A DNA stretch of 64,000 nt from Pseudomonas benzenivorans (GCF_033547155.1 NZ_CP137892.1:2542001-2606000); one strand, 5' to 3'; shown: positions 11,003-19,679, counted from the stretch's first letter. The notes: generated by a model not told the origin, from the letters alone. Translations and numbers: made by a program.

Positions 11003-11848
11003 TCACACCTCGTCTTCATCCCTCACGCGGTACTTCACGAAGGCAATGTATTTCGCAAACCCGAAGTTAATGATGGGTTTGGTTTCGGATCCAGATAGCC
11101 ACCCCATCACGATGAAGTAGGCCCCCTCCAGATCGTCCAGACTTTTGAGCCGGAAGGCTTTGAGCATTTCTTCTTCCAACTCCTCGTCGCGAATCAACAG
11201 ACTCGGCTCAGTGCGATAGTCACCGCAATTGAGCCATGTGTTGCCGTCTTTGCGATTGACGTTGGTGATCAGCCCCCAGTAAAGCCTTACGACACCAGGA
11301 TCAATTCCCGACAACTGGGTCTGGTACGAGAGCAGCTGCCGAACTTCTCCCTCCAAGGCAATGCGCCCGCCGTCGCAGACAATGCGAATGGTGGCGTCAT
11401 CCTCGGGATAGCTCGGGTTCTTGATGAGGCATGAAAGAATCTGCCGAAGCGACTTGTTGATTGGGTAATCAGCCGCATTGGCATACTTCTTATGGATCGC
11501 GCCCCAAAGTGTATCCGTTGGCTGCCGGTCCCTGGGCTCAGGGACCATGATGTCCTGGGCCTTGCGCTTGTCGAGATCGACGACGATGCGCGCTGTATCC
11601 GCCCCCTCGTCCGGCACAACATCCGGATCATCCACTACAAGCACGACAGTGCGGATCTCACACTCGTCCGTGTGGTGTGCAGCAAAACAAGCCGAGCGCT
11701 CGCGCCCACCACTCATCGAGCCTCTGACATACCAAGCCCGCGCCTCACATTCGAGGCACTCAATGTTCCCTGCGTACTTCTCGACATCCTGCAGGTACTG
11801 GTACGGAGTCACCGGACTCTGATCCACTCGATAAGTGACGGATTGCAT
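11003..11848 (-). CDS. Unknown 281-aa protein with N-terminal Cys/His cluster, defence-island neighbour
   Basis: I do not recognise this family. ATG 11848 (MQSVTYRVDQSPVTPYQYLQ) is chosen because GGAGG lies just upstream. Residues about 27-65 hold ECLECEARAWYVRG then SACFAAHHTDECEIR, a Cys/His-rich cluster resembling a zinc site. The C-terminal two thirds have regular alternating sheet and helix composition (IRIVCDGGRIALEGEVRQLL, AYFIVMGWLSG) and no membrane segment. It lies head to head with the WYL regulator and ahead of the hsdM operon, so it is likely part of the defence module. Confidence 0.75.
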   Translation of the reverse strand: MQSVTYRVDQSPVTPYQYLQDVEKYAGNIECLECEARAWYVRGSMSGGRERSACFAAHHTDECEIRTVVLVVDDPDVVPDEGADTARIVVDLDKRKAQDIMVPEPRDRQPTDTLWGAIHKKYANAADYPINKSLRQILSCLIKNPSYPEDDATIRIVCDGGRIALEGEVRQLLSYQTQLSGIDPGVVRLYWGLITNVNRKDGNTWLNCGDYRTEPSLLIRDEELEEEMLKAFRLKSLDDLEGAYFIVMGWLSGSETKPIINFGFAKYIAFVKYRVRDEDEV

Positions 11849-11965
11849 TCGCCCTCCAATATCCATAAGACCGAAGCGCAAAGGCCAATTAAGGCCGTGG
11901 GAGGCAGGTAGCAGGCACTTGCTCACAAACAAGGGTATGTAGCATTAATAGACACATCTACAGTG

Positions 11966-11983
11966 TTTACTCGTACAGGTAAA
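11966..11983. promoter_or_regulatory. Inverted repeat TTTAC-N8-GTAAA in front of the WYL regulator
   Basis: This short inverted repeat lies 24-41 nt upstream of the regulator start, in the divergent promoter region. BrxR/CapW-type regulators bind inverted repeats at their own promoters, so it is a candidate autoregulatory site; inferred from position only. Confidence 0.4.
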
Positions 11984-12006
11984 GTTTTCGAGCAGGTGAA
12001 TGGACG

Positions 12007-12882
12007 ATGAAACGCAAGCAAGCAATCGAGTCTGTGCGCTGGGACCTGGCGCTGCGCTACCGCCTGATCGAGACGGTGGCCTGGTGGGAAGGCCGCTTGA
12101 CTACAGGCCACCTGATGCAGAGCTTCGGCATCAGCCGCCAGCAGGCATCGAAGGACATCAACACCTACATCAATGAGCACGCGCCTAAGAACCTGGAATA
12201 CGACAAGCATTTGAAGGGGTATGTGCCGAGCCGCCACTTCAAACCGCTGTTTATCGACGACAGCGCCAGTGCCTACTTGCATCTGCTTAATCAAAACTAC
12301 GAGCGGGCGCCTCATATCGACGGGCTGGCCTTGGCCTATGCCCACACCGAAGTGTTGGGCGTGCCGGATCGTTCAGTCCGCCCGGAGGTGCTGCGCCCGC
12401 TGCTCAAAGCTTGCCGAGAAGGGCTGCGGCTGGAGTGCGAGTATGTGTCTTTCAGGACCCCGGACGTTGAGACCAGGTTGATTGCCCCGCATACCCTGAT
12501 TTACACCGGCATGCGTTGGCATGTGCGCGCTTACTGCGAGAAGAACGGAGATTATCGGGACTTTGTGCTAAGCCGCTTCCGTGGTGAGCCGGGGCTTATG
12601 GATGATCAGTCGGAGCACAGCAGAGACTTGGATAGCGGGTGGAATACCGAGCTCGCGGTGGTTATCGAGCCAGACGTGCGCCTGAAGCCCGAACAGCGCG
12701 CGATTATCGAAGCGGACTATGGCATGCAGAACGGCCAGCTACTGATCGAAACCCGCGGTGCTCTGGTGCAGTACGTGTTGCAGCGCTACCAGATCGACCC
12801 TACCAAGGTGCATGCCAAGGCTGAGGCACAGCAGATTGTCGTCGCCAACCTCAATGAACTGAAGCCCTGGCTTTATCACTGA
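12007..12882 (+). CDS. WYL-domain transcriptional regulator, BrxR/CapW type
   Basis: A 291-residue regulator. An N-terminal winged helix (about residues 10-75, RYRLIETVAWWEGRLTTGHL and FGISRQQASKDINTYI) is followed by a WYL domain (about 130-205) carrying PHTLIYTGMRWHVRAYCEK and DFVLSRFRG. A C-terminal extension (about 215-290) completes it. This order matches BrxR and CapW, repressors found beside BREX, CBASS and other anti-phage systems that respond to a ligand through the WYL domain. It is transcribed away from the 281-aa gene and hsdM operon, as expected for a controller of the defence island. Which promoter it controls is inferred. Confidence 0.88.
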   Translation: MKRKQAIESVRWDLALRYRLIETVAWWEGRLTTGHLMQSFGISRQQASKDINTYINEHAPKNLEYDKHLKGYVPSRHFKPLFIDDSASAYLHLLNQNYERAPHIDGLALAYAHTEVLGVPDRSVRPEVLRPLLKACREGLRLECEYVSFRTPDVETRLIAPHTLIYTGMRWHVRAYCEKNGDYRDFVLSRFRGEPGLMDDQSEHSRDLDSGWNTELAVVIEPDVRLKPEQRAIIEADYGMQNGQLLIETRGALVQYVLQRYQIDPTKVHAKAEAQQIVVANLNELKPWLYH

Positions 12883-12896
12883 TAGATGGAGCCTGT

Positions 12897-13445
12897 ATGG
12901 CCGCTCAACCCCTGCTCTACACCCTACATATCCAGCTAGAGCCGTTGCAGCTCGATCCGCCGATCTGGCGGCGCATAAGGGTGAGCGGCGACTGCACCCT
13001 GCGCAAACTGCATCACTTCATCCAAGCTGCCTTCGGCTGGCACAGCTGCCACTTGCATGAGTTCAGCAATGGCGTGAACAGTTATATGCCGCTGGATGCC
13101 GAGCTGATGTACCAGTACGACGATGTTCTGGATGACCGCAAAACCAAACTGCGCCGTGTCTTCAAGGAGGCGGACCGGCTGCGCTACCTCTACGACTTCG
13201 GCGACAGCTGGCAGCATGTGATTGCCGTGGAGAGCATCGAGCCCTGTGACTTCACCGGCACCTGGTGCGAGGTGCTCGCTGGAGCCCGTGCCTGCCCGCC
13301 AGAGGACGCAGGCGGTGTACCGGGTTATTTGGACTTGTTGGCCTCAACCCAACAGCCAAGTGGCACCAGCTTCGATCCCGAGCTGTTTGACCGGCGGGCA
13401 GCCAATGCTGCGGTGCAGCGGATTTGCAATAACTTCTGGGGCTGA
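12897..13445 (+). CDS. Plasmid pRiA4b ORF-3 family protein
   Basis: A 182-residue protein of the pRiA4b ORF-3/IS1096 TnpR-like family, recognised by PPIWRRIRVSGDCTLRKLHH, AAFGWHSCHLHEF and YLYDFGDSWQHVIAVE. Members are common on mobile elements and their biochemical function is not settled. It follows the WYL regulator after 14 nt with its own GGAG, so the two are probably co-transcribed. Confidence 0.85.
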   Translation: MAAQPLLYTLHIQLEPLQLDPPIWRRIRVSGDCTLRKLHHFIQAAFGWHSCHLHEFSNGVNSYMPLDAELMYQYDDVLDDRKTKLRRVFKEADRLRYLYDFGDSWQHVIAVESIEPCDFTGTWCEVLAGARACPPEDAGGVPGYLDLLASTQQPSGTSFDPELFDRRAANAAVQRICNNFWG

Positions 13446-13473
13446 GGCCAGCACTGCCAAGCGCCGCTAGCGC

Positions 13474-13575
13474 TTAATCCGCAGTACCGCCATAGGCCAG
13501 CCTGGCCAGCCCGATCAGTGCGGGCAGCACCAGCGCCAGCGGCAAAAGATCGCTAAGGGTGGGCAGCAAGATCAT
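13474..13575 (-). CDS. 33-aa hydrophobic peptide with strong ribosome-binding site
   Basis: A tiny open frame starting MILLPTLSDLLPLALVLP and ending YGGTAD. It is preceded by a perfect AGGAGG at 13583-13588, 7 nt before the ATG. The middle (about residues 10-27) is one membrane-spanning stretch. The strong ribosome-binding site supports translation. It is divergent from umuDC, about 145 nt from the LexA box. It could be a small membrane protein or a toxin-like peptide; no family is recognised. Confidence 0.55.
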   Translation of the reverse strand: MILLPTLSDLLPLALVLPALIGLARLAYGGTAD

Positions 13576-13719
13576 AGGAAGTCCTCCTGGTCGGTTTCCC
13601 CCAACCTAGCGAGAACCGCGCACCGGGGCGATCTGTCTACTTTTCGTCTGTAAACAATCCGTGCAGATCCTACATCCCGGCGACGAACGTACCTTGCCGG
13701 AATTACGGAGCCCTGATTA

Positions 13720-13735
13720 CTGTATATAAATACAG
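13720..13735. promoter_or_regulatory. LexA (SOS) box upstream of umuD
   Basis: CTGTATATAAATACAG matches the LexA consensus CTGT-N8-ACAG, and the dyad extends outward through flanking GATTA/TAATC. It lies 18 nt before the umuD start, so the umuDC operon should be repressed by LexA and induced by DNA damage. Confidence 0.92.
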
Positions 13736-13753
13736 TAATCAGGCCATCCCGTT

Positions 13754-14191
13754 ATGAACAACGCCCTTATCCTCGGACCACTGCAGCGCAGCGGCACCAC
13801 CCTCCCTCTTTTTGATGCACAAGTCCCGGCAGGCTTTCCCAGCCCTGCGCTTGATCACATGGAGCACAAGCTGTCGCTTGATGTGCTGCTGGATCTGCAG
13901 GCCCCGCACACCTATGTAGTCGCCGTCAGCGGTGACAGCATGGTCGGTGCCGGCATCTTCGATAACGACCACCTGATCGTGAGTCGCGCGCTGCAGGCCC
14001 GCCCCGGACACGTGGTGGTGGCATGCCTCAACGGCGATGTGTTTGTGAAGCGCCTGGCGCAGGACCAGGGGCAATTCGTATTGCGCTCGGAGAATCCTGC
14101 CTACTCGCCGCGCTACATCCTTGAGCAGGATGAGCTGATGATCTGGGGTGTCGTCACCCATAGCCTGCGCAATCACCTGAACCATGGTTGA
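13754..14191 (+). CDS. umuD: UmuD-like protease, SOS polymerase accessory subunit
   Basis: A 145-residue S24-type protein that self-cleaves with RecA help and then joins UmuC as DNA polymerase V. The cleavage site is Ala26-Gly27 (VPAGFPSP). The catalytic serine is Ser62 in SGDSMVGAG and the lysine is Lys99 in DVFVKRL, so the Ser-Lys dyad is complete. The ATG lies 18 nt after the LexA box. It overlaps umuC by 8 nt. Confidence 0.95.
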   Translation: MNNALILGPLQRSGTTLPLFDAQVPAGFPSPALDHMEHKLSLDVLLDLQAPHTYVVAVSGDSMVGAGIFDNDHLIVSRALQARPGHVVVACLNGDVFVKRLAQDQGQFVLRSENPAYSPRYILEQDELMIWGVVTHSLRNHLNHG

Positions 14192-15458
14192 GCCGGTCTA
14201 TGCGCTGATCGATTGCAACAGCTTCTATGCCAGCTGCGAGCGCGTCTTTCGCCCCGACCTGCTGCGCACGCCCATCGTGGTGCTCAGCAACAACGACGGC
14301 TGCGTCATTGCCAGATCCGCTGACGCCAAGCCTTTCGTGAAGATGGGCGCGCTCTTTCACGAGATTCGTGGCGACCTCAAGCGCCACGGCATCGTGCCCT
14401 TCAGCAGCAATTACGCACTGTATGGCGACATGAGCGAACGGGTGATGACTCTCCTGGAGGCCCGTTTCCCGAGCATCGAGATCTACAGCATCGATGAAGC
14501 CTTCGCCGATATGACTGGTCTCCCTGAACCGCTGGAGTCGATAGGCCGTCAGGTACAGGCTGAGGTGAAACAAAAGACAGGCATTCCCGTCGGCATTGGC
14601 ATCGCCACCACCAAGACGCTGGCCAAATTGGCCAATGCCGCAGCCAAGCGCTGGCAGAAGCAGACCGGAGGTGTCGTAGACATTCGCGACCCTGTTCGCC
14701 GTGACAAACTGCTCAAAGCCATGCCGGTTGAAGAGGTCTGGGGCGTAGGCCCGCGCATGCGCGCTCACCTTGAAGGAATGCAGATTAGAACGGCCTGGGA
14801 CCTGGCCCAGATGGGCGCCTGGACGTTGCGCAAGCGTTTCAACGTGGTAGTGGAGAAGACTGTGCGAGAGCTGCGCGGTGTGGCCTGCCTGGAAATTGAG
14901 AGCGAAATCGAACCCAAGCAGGAGATCTGCTCCAGCCGTTCATTCGGCAAGCGATTGCGCGAGTTGTCACCTATACAGGAGGCCGTCACCAGCTATGCAA
15001 CGCGAGCCGCTGAAAAGCTACGCAAGCAAGGGTCACTCTGCAGACAAGTGCGGGTCAGCCTGCGCACCGGAATGTTCAACCCTACTGAAGCCAAATACTC
15101 CAACGGCATCCTCTGCCACCTGCCCTACCCGACCGATGACAGCCGGTTGATTATCCAGGCCGTTCAGACTGGGCTGAAGCAGGTGTACCGCGAGGGTTTC
15201 AGCTACGCCAAGGCGCAGGTTCTGCTACTGGATCTCTACCGAAAGAATGAGTACACACCGGATCTTTTCGCATCCGAGCAACCCGTAAAAACTGAGCGGC
15301 TGATGAGCGCCCTGGACGCCATCAACAATCGCTGGGGACGTGGAACGCTGCAGCCAGGGCGTATAGCAAAACCAGTCGAGTGGGCAATGCGTAGAGAACT
15401 GCTCTCGCCAGCCTACACCACACGCTGGCCTGAACTCATGGTCGCAAAAGCCAGATAA
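14184..15458 (+). CDS. umuC: UmuC-like translesion DNA polymerase (Y family)
   Basis: A 424-residue Y-family polymerase. It opens [17 protein letters not shown] with the first catalytic Asp, followed by [14 protein letters not shown] and the catalytic pair in [10 protein letters not shown] helix-hairpin-helix region ([16 protein letters not shown]) and the little-finger domain follow. Full length. With UmuD it forms an error-prone polymerase used after DNA damage. Island-borne umuDC pairs are common on integrative elements. Confidence 0.96.
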   Translation: MVEPVYALIDCNSFYASCERVFRPDLLRTPIVVLSNNDGCVIARSADAKPFVKMGALFHEIRGDLKRHGIVPFSSNYALYGDMSERVMTLLEARFPSIEIYSIDEAFADMTGLPEPLESIGRQVQAEVKQKTGIPVGIGIATTKTLAKLANAAAKRWQKQTGGVVDIRDPVRRDKLLKAMPVEEVWGVGPRMRAHLEGMQIRTAWDLAQMGAWTLRKRFNVVVEKTVRELRGVACLEIESEIEPKQEICSSRSFGKRLRELSPIQEAVTSYATRAAEKLRKQGSLCRQVRVSLRTGMFNPTEAKYSNGILCHLPYPTDDSRLIIQAVQTGLKQVYREGFSYAKAQVLLLDLYRKNEYTPDLFASEQPVKTERLMSALDAINNRWGRGTLQPGRIAKPVEWAMRRELLSPAYTTRWPELMVAKAR

Positions 15459-15502
15459 CCTTTTATGTGAACGTCGTCTTTGATCTGCGACTGCTCAACC
15501 AT

Positions 15503-15847
15503 CTAGACGCGGCTTTGCCTCATACCCATGAGGTCCTTGTACGCGACCATGAGAACAGACCCGAGCATAAGGGCGCCGCCCACTCCAGGAACAAACGCAA
15601 TTGGACTAACGCTCTGCTCAAGAGCCCAATCACGCAGGTGCTGATATTTGTCAGAAGCTGGAAGATCGGAATAGGTCCAGTGGAATTGGATACGCTCAAC
15701 TAGCTGCTGGAATACTTGCTCAAGGTATAAGTTGCACCCACGCTCCTCGTCGAAGCCAACGAACGCACCAAAGGCATTGGTAAGACCGACGTCATTACTA
15801 GCTCGCCAGAATGTGTCCACATACGGACACGCATCCATACCTCGCAT
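15503..15847 (-). CDS. Unknown ~114-aa protein of the satellite-like element
   Basis: No family recognised. The frame extends to a TTG at 15868; the first ATG is at 15847 and another is at 15838. The first part is rich in aromatic residues (CPYVDTFWRASNDVGLTNAF, ERIQFHWTYSDLP) and the C-terminus has one likely membrane helix (IAFVPGVGGALMLGSVLMVA). It lies shortly after a 52-codon gene and downstream of the Gp2-like replication gene on the same strand, so it probably belongs to that small element. Confidence 0.5.
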   Translation of the reverse strand: MRGMDACPYVDTFWRASNDVGLTNAFGAFVGFDEERGCNLYLEQVFQQLVERIQFHWTYSDLPASDKYQHLRDWALEQSVSPIAFVPGVGGALMLGSVLMVAYKDLMGMRQSRV

Positions 15848-15880
15848 GTAAAGCTGCTGCCAGATCAAGGGGTCCGGGAA

Positions 15881-16039
15881 TCAGGCTTCTAGGCCACCGG
15901 GCCCACTCAGCACCCGAATAGGATCCACTCTCGTATCTCCATAGCTAGGCGGCTGACCGCGCTTGCGATCCCCAAGAATTGCCTTCATCAGTCGCCTGAT
16001 TGCAACAAATCTCATCTGCTCTCTCAGCAGCAAACTCAT
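15881..16039 (-). CDS. 52-aa basic peptide of the satellite-like element
   Basis: A short frame beginning MSLLLREQMRFVAIRRLMKA and ending in GPGGLEA. GGAGG lies 7 nt upstream of the ATG, which supports translation. The N-terminal half is an amphipathic basic helix and the C-terminal half is Gly/Pro-rich. No family is recognised. It sits between the Gp2-like gene and the 114-aa gene. Confidence 0.5.
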   Translation of the reverse strand: MSLLLREQMRFVAIRRLMKAILGDRKRGQPPSYGDTRVDPIRVLSGPGGLEA

Positions 16040-16133
16040 AGTCCTGCCTCCATTCTCAGTGACTTACCTGGCTTGAGCTTGACACCCAAGCCAGGCGATA
16101 TCAAAACGACACTACCACATGATGGCGTACAGG

Positions 16134-17099
16134 CTAACGCGAACGCTTCAGCTGCCCTATACGCAGGCACCGTACCCCCTCAGGCCTCAAGCGCAAGTGC
16201 TGAGCATCCTTGACGAGGTACTTCACGACCTTGTGGACATGATGCCGAGCCGACCGATCACTCCTCTCGATGCGACCGATACCACACTCGTCTCCGTACT
16301 GTTCCTTGTCATGGTTGCAGCTGTGCGAATAGCCCCGCCCACGGGTGATGTCTTCCCATAGCTCACCTAGCTGGATGGCCTTGTAGACGTCACCACGCAC
16401 CTCGTTGCCATTGAAGAAATACGCAGCATGGATGTGGTAGCCCCTACCTTCCTGGTGATCACCTTGCTCCACGGAGTAGATGTGGCCGATGAGGTGGTCG
16501 AAGATGGGGTTACGTCTGTGCTCGTCGATCAGATCATCCAAGTCATCGAATACCCGCTCGGCACGTAACCTGGCCTGAACCTCTGCACGGTAATAGAAGT
16601 CGACCCTGACGATGGTGATGCGCGAGTAAATATCACGTAAGGCATCTGCGTACTCGCAGACTCGCGCCTCCTGCTGCTTGGCGAGTTGACGACGATCCCT
16701 GAATCCGCGGCGATACCACTGCTCACGAGTCAAATTACGGATCCGTGCAGCCAGTACGTTCATGCTGTGATGATGATCGAGGTAGCCAGTACCATCCTCA
16801 TTCAGACAGACAGGACCACCAGCGCAGTGCTCCAACCCAATGTCATCACAGGCCCGGCTAAACGCTTCAAGGTGCTCGCTGTAGCTGCACTCACAACCCT
16901 CACTGAGCAGAGCCAGCATTTGCCGAATGTGGATGAAGTACTTGCTGAGCCTAGTCTCTTCAACACGCTCGTATCCACTTCGGGATTGCCTGAATCGGTA
17001 AGCCGGACTGTCCTGCTGCTCGATAGCTTGGACAAGTGACTCGATCTGAAGGGTAGTGTCGGATTGGGAAAGGTGGGTATTGGTCTTGCGATGGTTCAT
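16134..17099 (-). CDS. Inovirus Gp2/YagK-YfjJ family replication-type protein
   Basis: A 321-residue protein resembling inovirus Gp2 and the YagK/YfjJ C-terminal domain, often found on cryptic islands and satellite elements. The C-terminal half shows the family pattern: TIVRVDFYYR, GHIYSVEQGDHQEGRGYHIHAAYFFNG with a His-x-His pair, and ARHHVHKVVKYLVKDAQHLR. The N-terminal half holds several Cys/His residues. A rolling-circle replication role is inferred from the fold. AlpA lies upstream on the same strand. Confidence 0.8.
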   Translation of the reverse strand: MNHRKTNTHLSQSDTTLQIESLVQAIEQQDSPAYRFRQSRSGYERVEETRLSKYFIHIRQMLALLSEGCECSYSEHLEAFSRACDDIGLEHCAGGPVCLNEDGTGYLDHHHSMNVLAARIRNLTREQWYRRGFRDRRQLAKQQEARVCEYADALRDIYSRITIVRVDFYYRAEVQARLRAERVFDDLDDLIDEHRRNPIFDHLIGHIYSVEQGDHQEGRGYHIHAAYFFNGNEVRGDVYKAIQLGELWEDITRGRGYSHSCNHDKEQYGDECGIGRIERSDRSARHHVHKVVKYLVKDAQHLRLRPEGVRCLRIGQLKRSR

Positions 17100-17494
17100 G
17101 GATGAGTACCTGGTTGCTTGTTTGCATACCAGAACTCGAAGTTGTTTTAGAAAACTGATGCCCTATCCCTGCCTGAGGATGGGTACTGGGTAGGGAGTGG
17201 TATCTGCTACTGGGTGATGGTTGCCAGTGGCTATAGATCAGTAAGTAGTAGATGGGTAGTAGCTAGTGGAGGACTAGTAAGTGTTGGCTATCTATTAGCT
17301 ATAGCTATATCACTAGAGGCAGCTTCACCCACTGCCACCCATCACGGTGAGGCCAAGCAATGGGGAGCAACATTGCCGGGCCTACCAGCGGATTTGCCGA
17401 GCAGCATCTTGGGTGAGTTAGCTGACAGGCTGCCCGCTCCAGCGGCATAAGCGCCATGACCAGCCTTAGCCAGTCATGGCGCTGAAGGTCAGTT
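17100..17494. other. Non-coding region between AlpA and the Gp2-like gene
   Basis: This 395-nt stretch holds no convincing gene. It contains an AT-rich, repetitive part (about 17210-17320) with many TAGTAG, CTAGTG and CTATAGCTATA motifs that could hold an origin or promoters of the small element. A GC-rich inverted repeat near 17455-17485 (TGGCGCT/GGCGCCA type around the gene end) could be a terminator. Confidence 0.4.
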
Positions 17495-17749
17495 CTAGCC
17501 GGCGACACTCAGGCGGCTGGCGGAGCGCCCCACAGCGCTCTCTGCCAAGTCGCGCTCCTCGATCCTTGCAAGGATCCAATCGTGTACCTCCGCCTCGACC
17601 CAGCCCACACCCCGAGTGCTCGGCATGTCTGAGCCGCTAGGCGCCAAATTGACCGGCTTGGGGAAAATTCCATCCCCGATGTATTTGTAAATGGTCGATC
17701 GGGCAAGGCCCGTCGAGTCGATGACTTCTTTCAAACGAATGATTCGCAT
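17495..17749 (-). CDS. AlpA-family phage regulatory protein
   Basis: An 84-residue MerR-like DNA-binding protein of the AlpA type: MRIIRLKEVIDSTGLARSTI, then YKYIGDGIFPKPVNL and GWVEAEVHDWILARIEERD. The ATG at 17749 has GAGGAG 7 nt upstream. AlpA-like proteins activate excision or replication genes of P4-type islands and satellites. Here it probably controls the Gp2-like gene downstream. Confidence 0.88.
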   Translation of the reverse strand: MRIIRLKEVIDSTGLARSTIYKYIGDGIFPKPVNLAPSGSDMPSTRGVGWVEAEVHDWILARIEERDLAESAVGRSASRLSVAG

Positions 17750-17847
17750 GAGCAAGCTCCTCTGTGGCTCAGAGGATGTGCGGGGATAGTAAATAAGAAC
17801 TGCCAAGGCCGTAGGCACCGGCCGCAATGCTCACTACCTTGCATACG

Positions 17848-18371
17848 CGTAGCGACTGCACTTCGCTCTTGAGCTGATTTTCGAGCTGTTCGATATGTCC
17901 ATGGGACAGCGCGCTATGGCGCGAGCCGTTGGCGTGAATCTTGGCCCCGTCCAGACTGATCGTGCCCAGCGTGAGCAGGCGCATTTCCTGCGCCATTTGC
18001 AGTACCTGCACGAACAGGCCGGCCAGTTCGTCGAGAAAGCGGCGGCGGAAGCTGGCCAGGGTGTCGTAATCGGGATGGGCGTCGGCGGCGATGAAGAGAA
18101 AGGCCACCGAGTCGTGGGCGGCGCGTTCGATCCTGCGGCTGGAAAACACGCCGGTGGCGTAGCCATAGATCAGCAGCGCCAGCAGCATCGACGGGTGATA
18201 GGCACTACTGCCACGCCCACCATAGGCCTTCTCCAGCGCACTGAGATCAAGCCCGTCGACGACTTGGACGATTCAGATAAAGCGAGCCAAGTGATTTTCC
18301 GGCAACCAGTTTTCGATGGTGGGCGGCAACAGGTAGCTGGTGTGGCGATCAACTGGGCGGAAACGGCTCAT
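17848..18371 (-). pseudogene. IS1182-type transposase remnant
   Basis: Starts MSRFRPVDRHTSYLLPPTIE at 18371, typical of IS1182-family transposases. It then meets an in-frame TGA at 18273-18275 (codon 33) and reads on in frame as VDGLDLSALEKAYGGRGSSA, LIYGYATGVFSSRRIERA and DTLASFRRRFLDELAGLF. Family similarity stops near 17848 after LENQLKSEVQSL, where unrelated sequence begins next to the AlpA gene. The catalytic C-terminal part is missing, so it is inactive. The loss point may mark the edge of the AlpA/Gp2 element. Confidence 0.85.
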
Positions 18372-18636
18372 GCTGGGTCTCGCGGAGGGCAGGCCACCAT
18401 GATCGCAGAAAACCATGGGAAAGCCCGATAGGCGGCTAGGCAGCCCTTAAAACCGAGGAATGTCCAGTGTTCTATAGGGTTACAGGTCCATCGTCACTCC
18501 TATAAAAACCCTAGATTTGCCTTAGATTCGAAATAGACTCTTTGCATTCTCAACATATACTTGACATGGATTCACGCTAGAATCCTCTTTCAACCCCCAT
18601 AGATTCGATGTCGACTTACACTCAAAAAGGTTCCCT

Positions 18637-19482
18637 ATGGCCGTAAATGATCCCGACCGACTCGAATTAAAATTAGGGAAGACCACTGAGCGCCAGAACA
18701 TTTGGCTGTGGCTGTATCTACACGAATACCGCGGAGCCAATTTCGAGGAAGAGACGTGCAACGGACTCACCATGCGGGAAACGCTGGCCACCTTCATCGA
18801 AAGCAGTAACAGCCCCCCCGTAGCGGAGATCAAAAAGGCGATGGATCGATTTCTTGCGCCTGACGAGAATCTGAAATGGATAACAGGGGATGAAAGGCAA
18901 GCGAAATGGCTCTCCTTCCGGGTGATCGAAATGACTCAGCTACCCAGCCTCGTTAACCCCCCTAAACTGACTAATAGAAGCAGAATAATCGGCACCATTG
19001 ACCTGTGGGATGTAAGCCTCTCGCAAAAGGTTGAAGCCCTTAGCGAACTCTCACACGACTGGGAGCAGCACCGGAGCAAAGACAGTCACTTCAAATGGTT
19101 TGAAGATGAAAAGGAGGAAATAGAACGCTGCAGGTTCGCTTGGGAATGGCTTCAAAAGAACAAAAGCATTAGCCAGCCTGGGCCTCCCCGCTTCGAAAGC
19201 TATAGAGACCTGCTGATGTTTTTTGACTCATCCAACCTCAGAGAGCTCGAACGGAAGAGTATTGCCAAGAGCATCCGCCAGAGGTGGGGGCGCCAAAGCT
19301 ACCTAGAAAAGCTGGGCGACAGGAAACAGTACAATTTCATCCTGTCGAACAAAATCATCGAGATGCTGGACGCCCTAGCTGATGCTAATGACTTGAAGCG
19401 GCCGCAGGCATTGGAGATGCTGATTGAAGCGGAAGCGAAGCTAGGAACCCACCTCCCCAAGAAACTGCAACTTCGTAAATGA
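18637..19482 (+). CDS. Unknown 281-aa protein next to the tRNA-Pro attachment region
   Basis: A full open frame with lower GC and many charged residues; no family recognised. It has no signal peptide or membrane segment. The C-terminal third (RQRWGRQSYLEKLGDRKQYN, then FILSNKIIEMLDALADANDL and ALEMLIEAEA) has the layout of a ribbon-helix-helix DNA-binding domain, somewhat like the end of MatP; that comparison is by eye. It stands alone on the plus strand between the IS1182 remnant and tRNA-Pro. Confidence 0.65.
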   Translation: MAVNDPDRLELKLGKTTERQNIWLWLYLHEYRGANFEEETCNGLTMRETLATFIESSNSPPVAEIKKAMDRFLAPDENLKWITGDERQAKWLSFRVIEMTQLPSLVNPPKLTNRSRIIGTIDLWDVSLSQKVEALSELSHDWEQHRSKDSHFKWFEDEKEEIERCRFAWEWLQKNKSISQPGPPRFESYRDLLMFFDSSNLRELERKSIAKSIRQRWGRQSYLEKLGDRKQYNFILSNKIIEMLDALADANDLKRPQALEMLIEAEAKLGTHLPKKLQLRK

Positions 19483-19504
19483 AGCCAACGAGCAGCCAAT
19501 CAGG

Positions 19505-19528
19505 GTGGGGCAAAAAGTGGGGCAAAAT
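19505..19528. repeat. Two 12-bp direct repeats GTGGGGCAAAAA near tRNA-Pro
   Basis: Two adjacent copies (second ends in T) lie between the island gene and the tRNA terminator. Such repeats occur near integrase attachment sites, but no integrase is seen here. Confidence 0.5.
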
Positions 19529-19556
19529 CCTGGAAGCCTCATAATCCATAAGGCAT

Positions 19557-19594
19557 AAAAAAATCCAGTCACCGCTAAGTGACTGGATTTTTTA
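19557..19594 (-). terminator. Rho-independent terminator after tRNA-Pro
   Basis: AATCCAGTCAC and GTGACTGGATT form an 11-bp stem around a 6-nt loop, with A and T runs on both sides. It can stop transcription from both directions. Confidence 0.9.
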
Positions 19595-19602
19595 GGGTTT
19601 TT

Positions 19603-19679
19603 TGGTCGGGACGGAGTGATTCGAACACTCGACCCCTTGCACCCCATGCAAGTGCGCTACCGGACTGCGCTACGCCCCG
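19603..19679 (-). tRNA. tRNA-Pro (anticodon GGG)
   Basis: A 77-nt cloverleaf: acceptor stem starts CGGGGCG, anticodon stem CTTGC/GCAAG around loop ATGGGGT (anticodon GGG), T-loop GTTCGAATC, and encoded CCA. Its 3' end faces the accessory island, as expected for a tRNA used as an integration site. Confidence 0.96.

Noticed and set aside
13648..13666. Second LexA box facing the 33-codon peptide
   Set aside because: CTGT is present but the matching ACAG at the required spacing is missing.
17214..17450. 78-codon plus-strand frame in the AlpA-Gp2 gap
   Set aside because: Composition follows the local repeats, with no good ribosome-binding site and no family.
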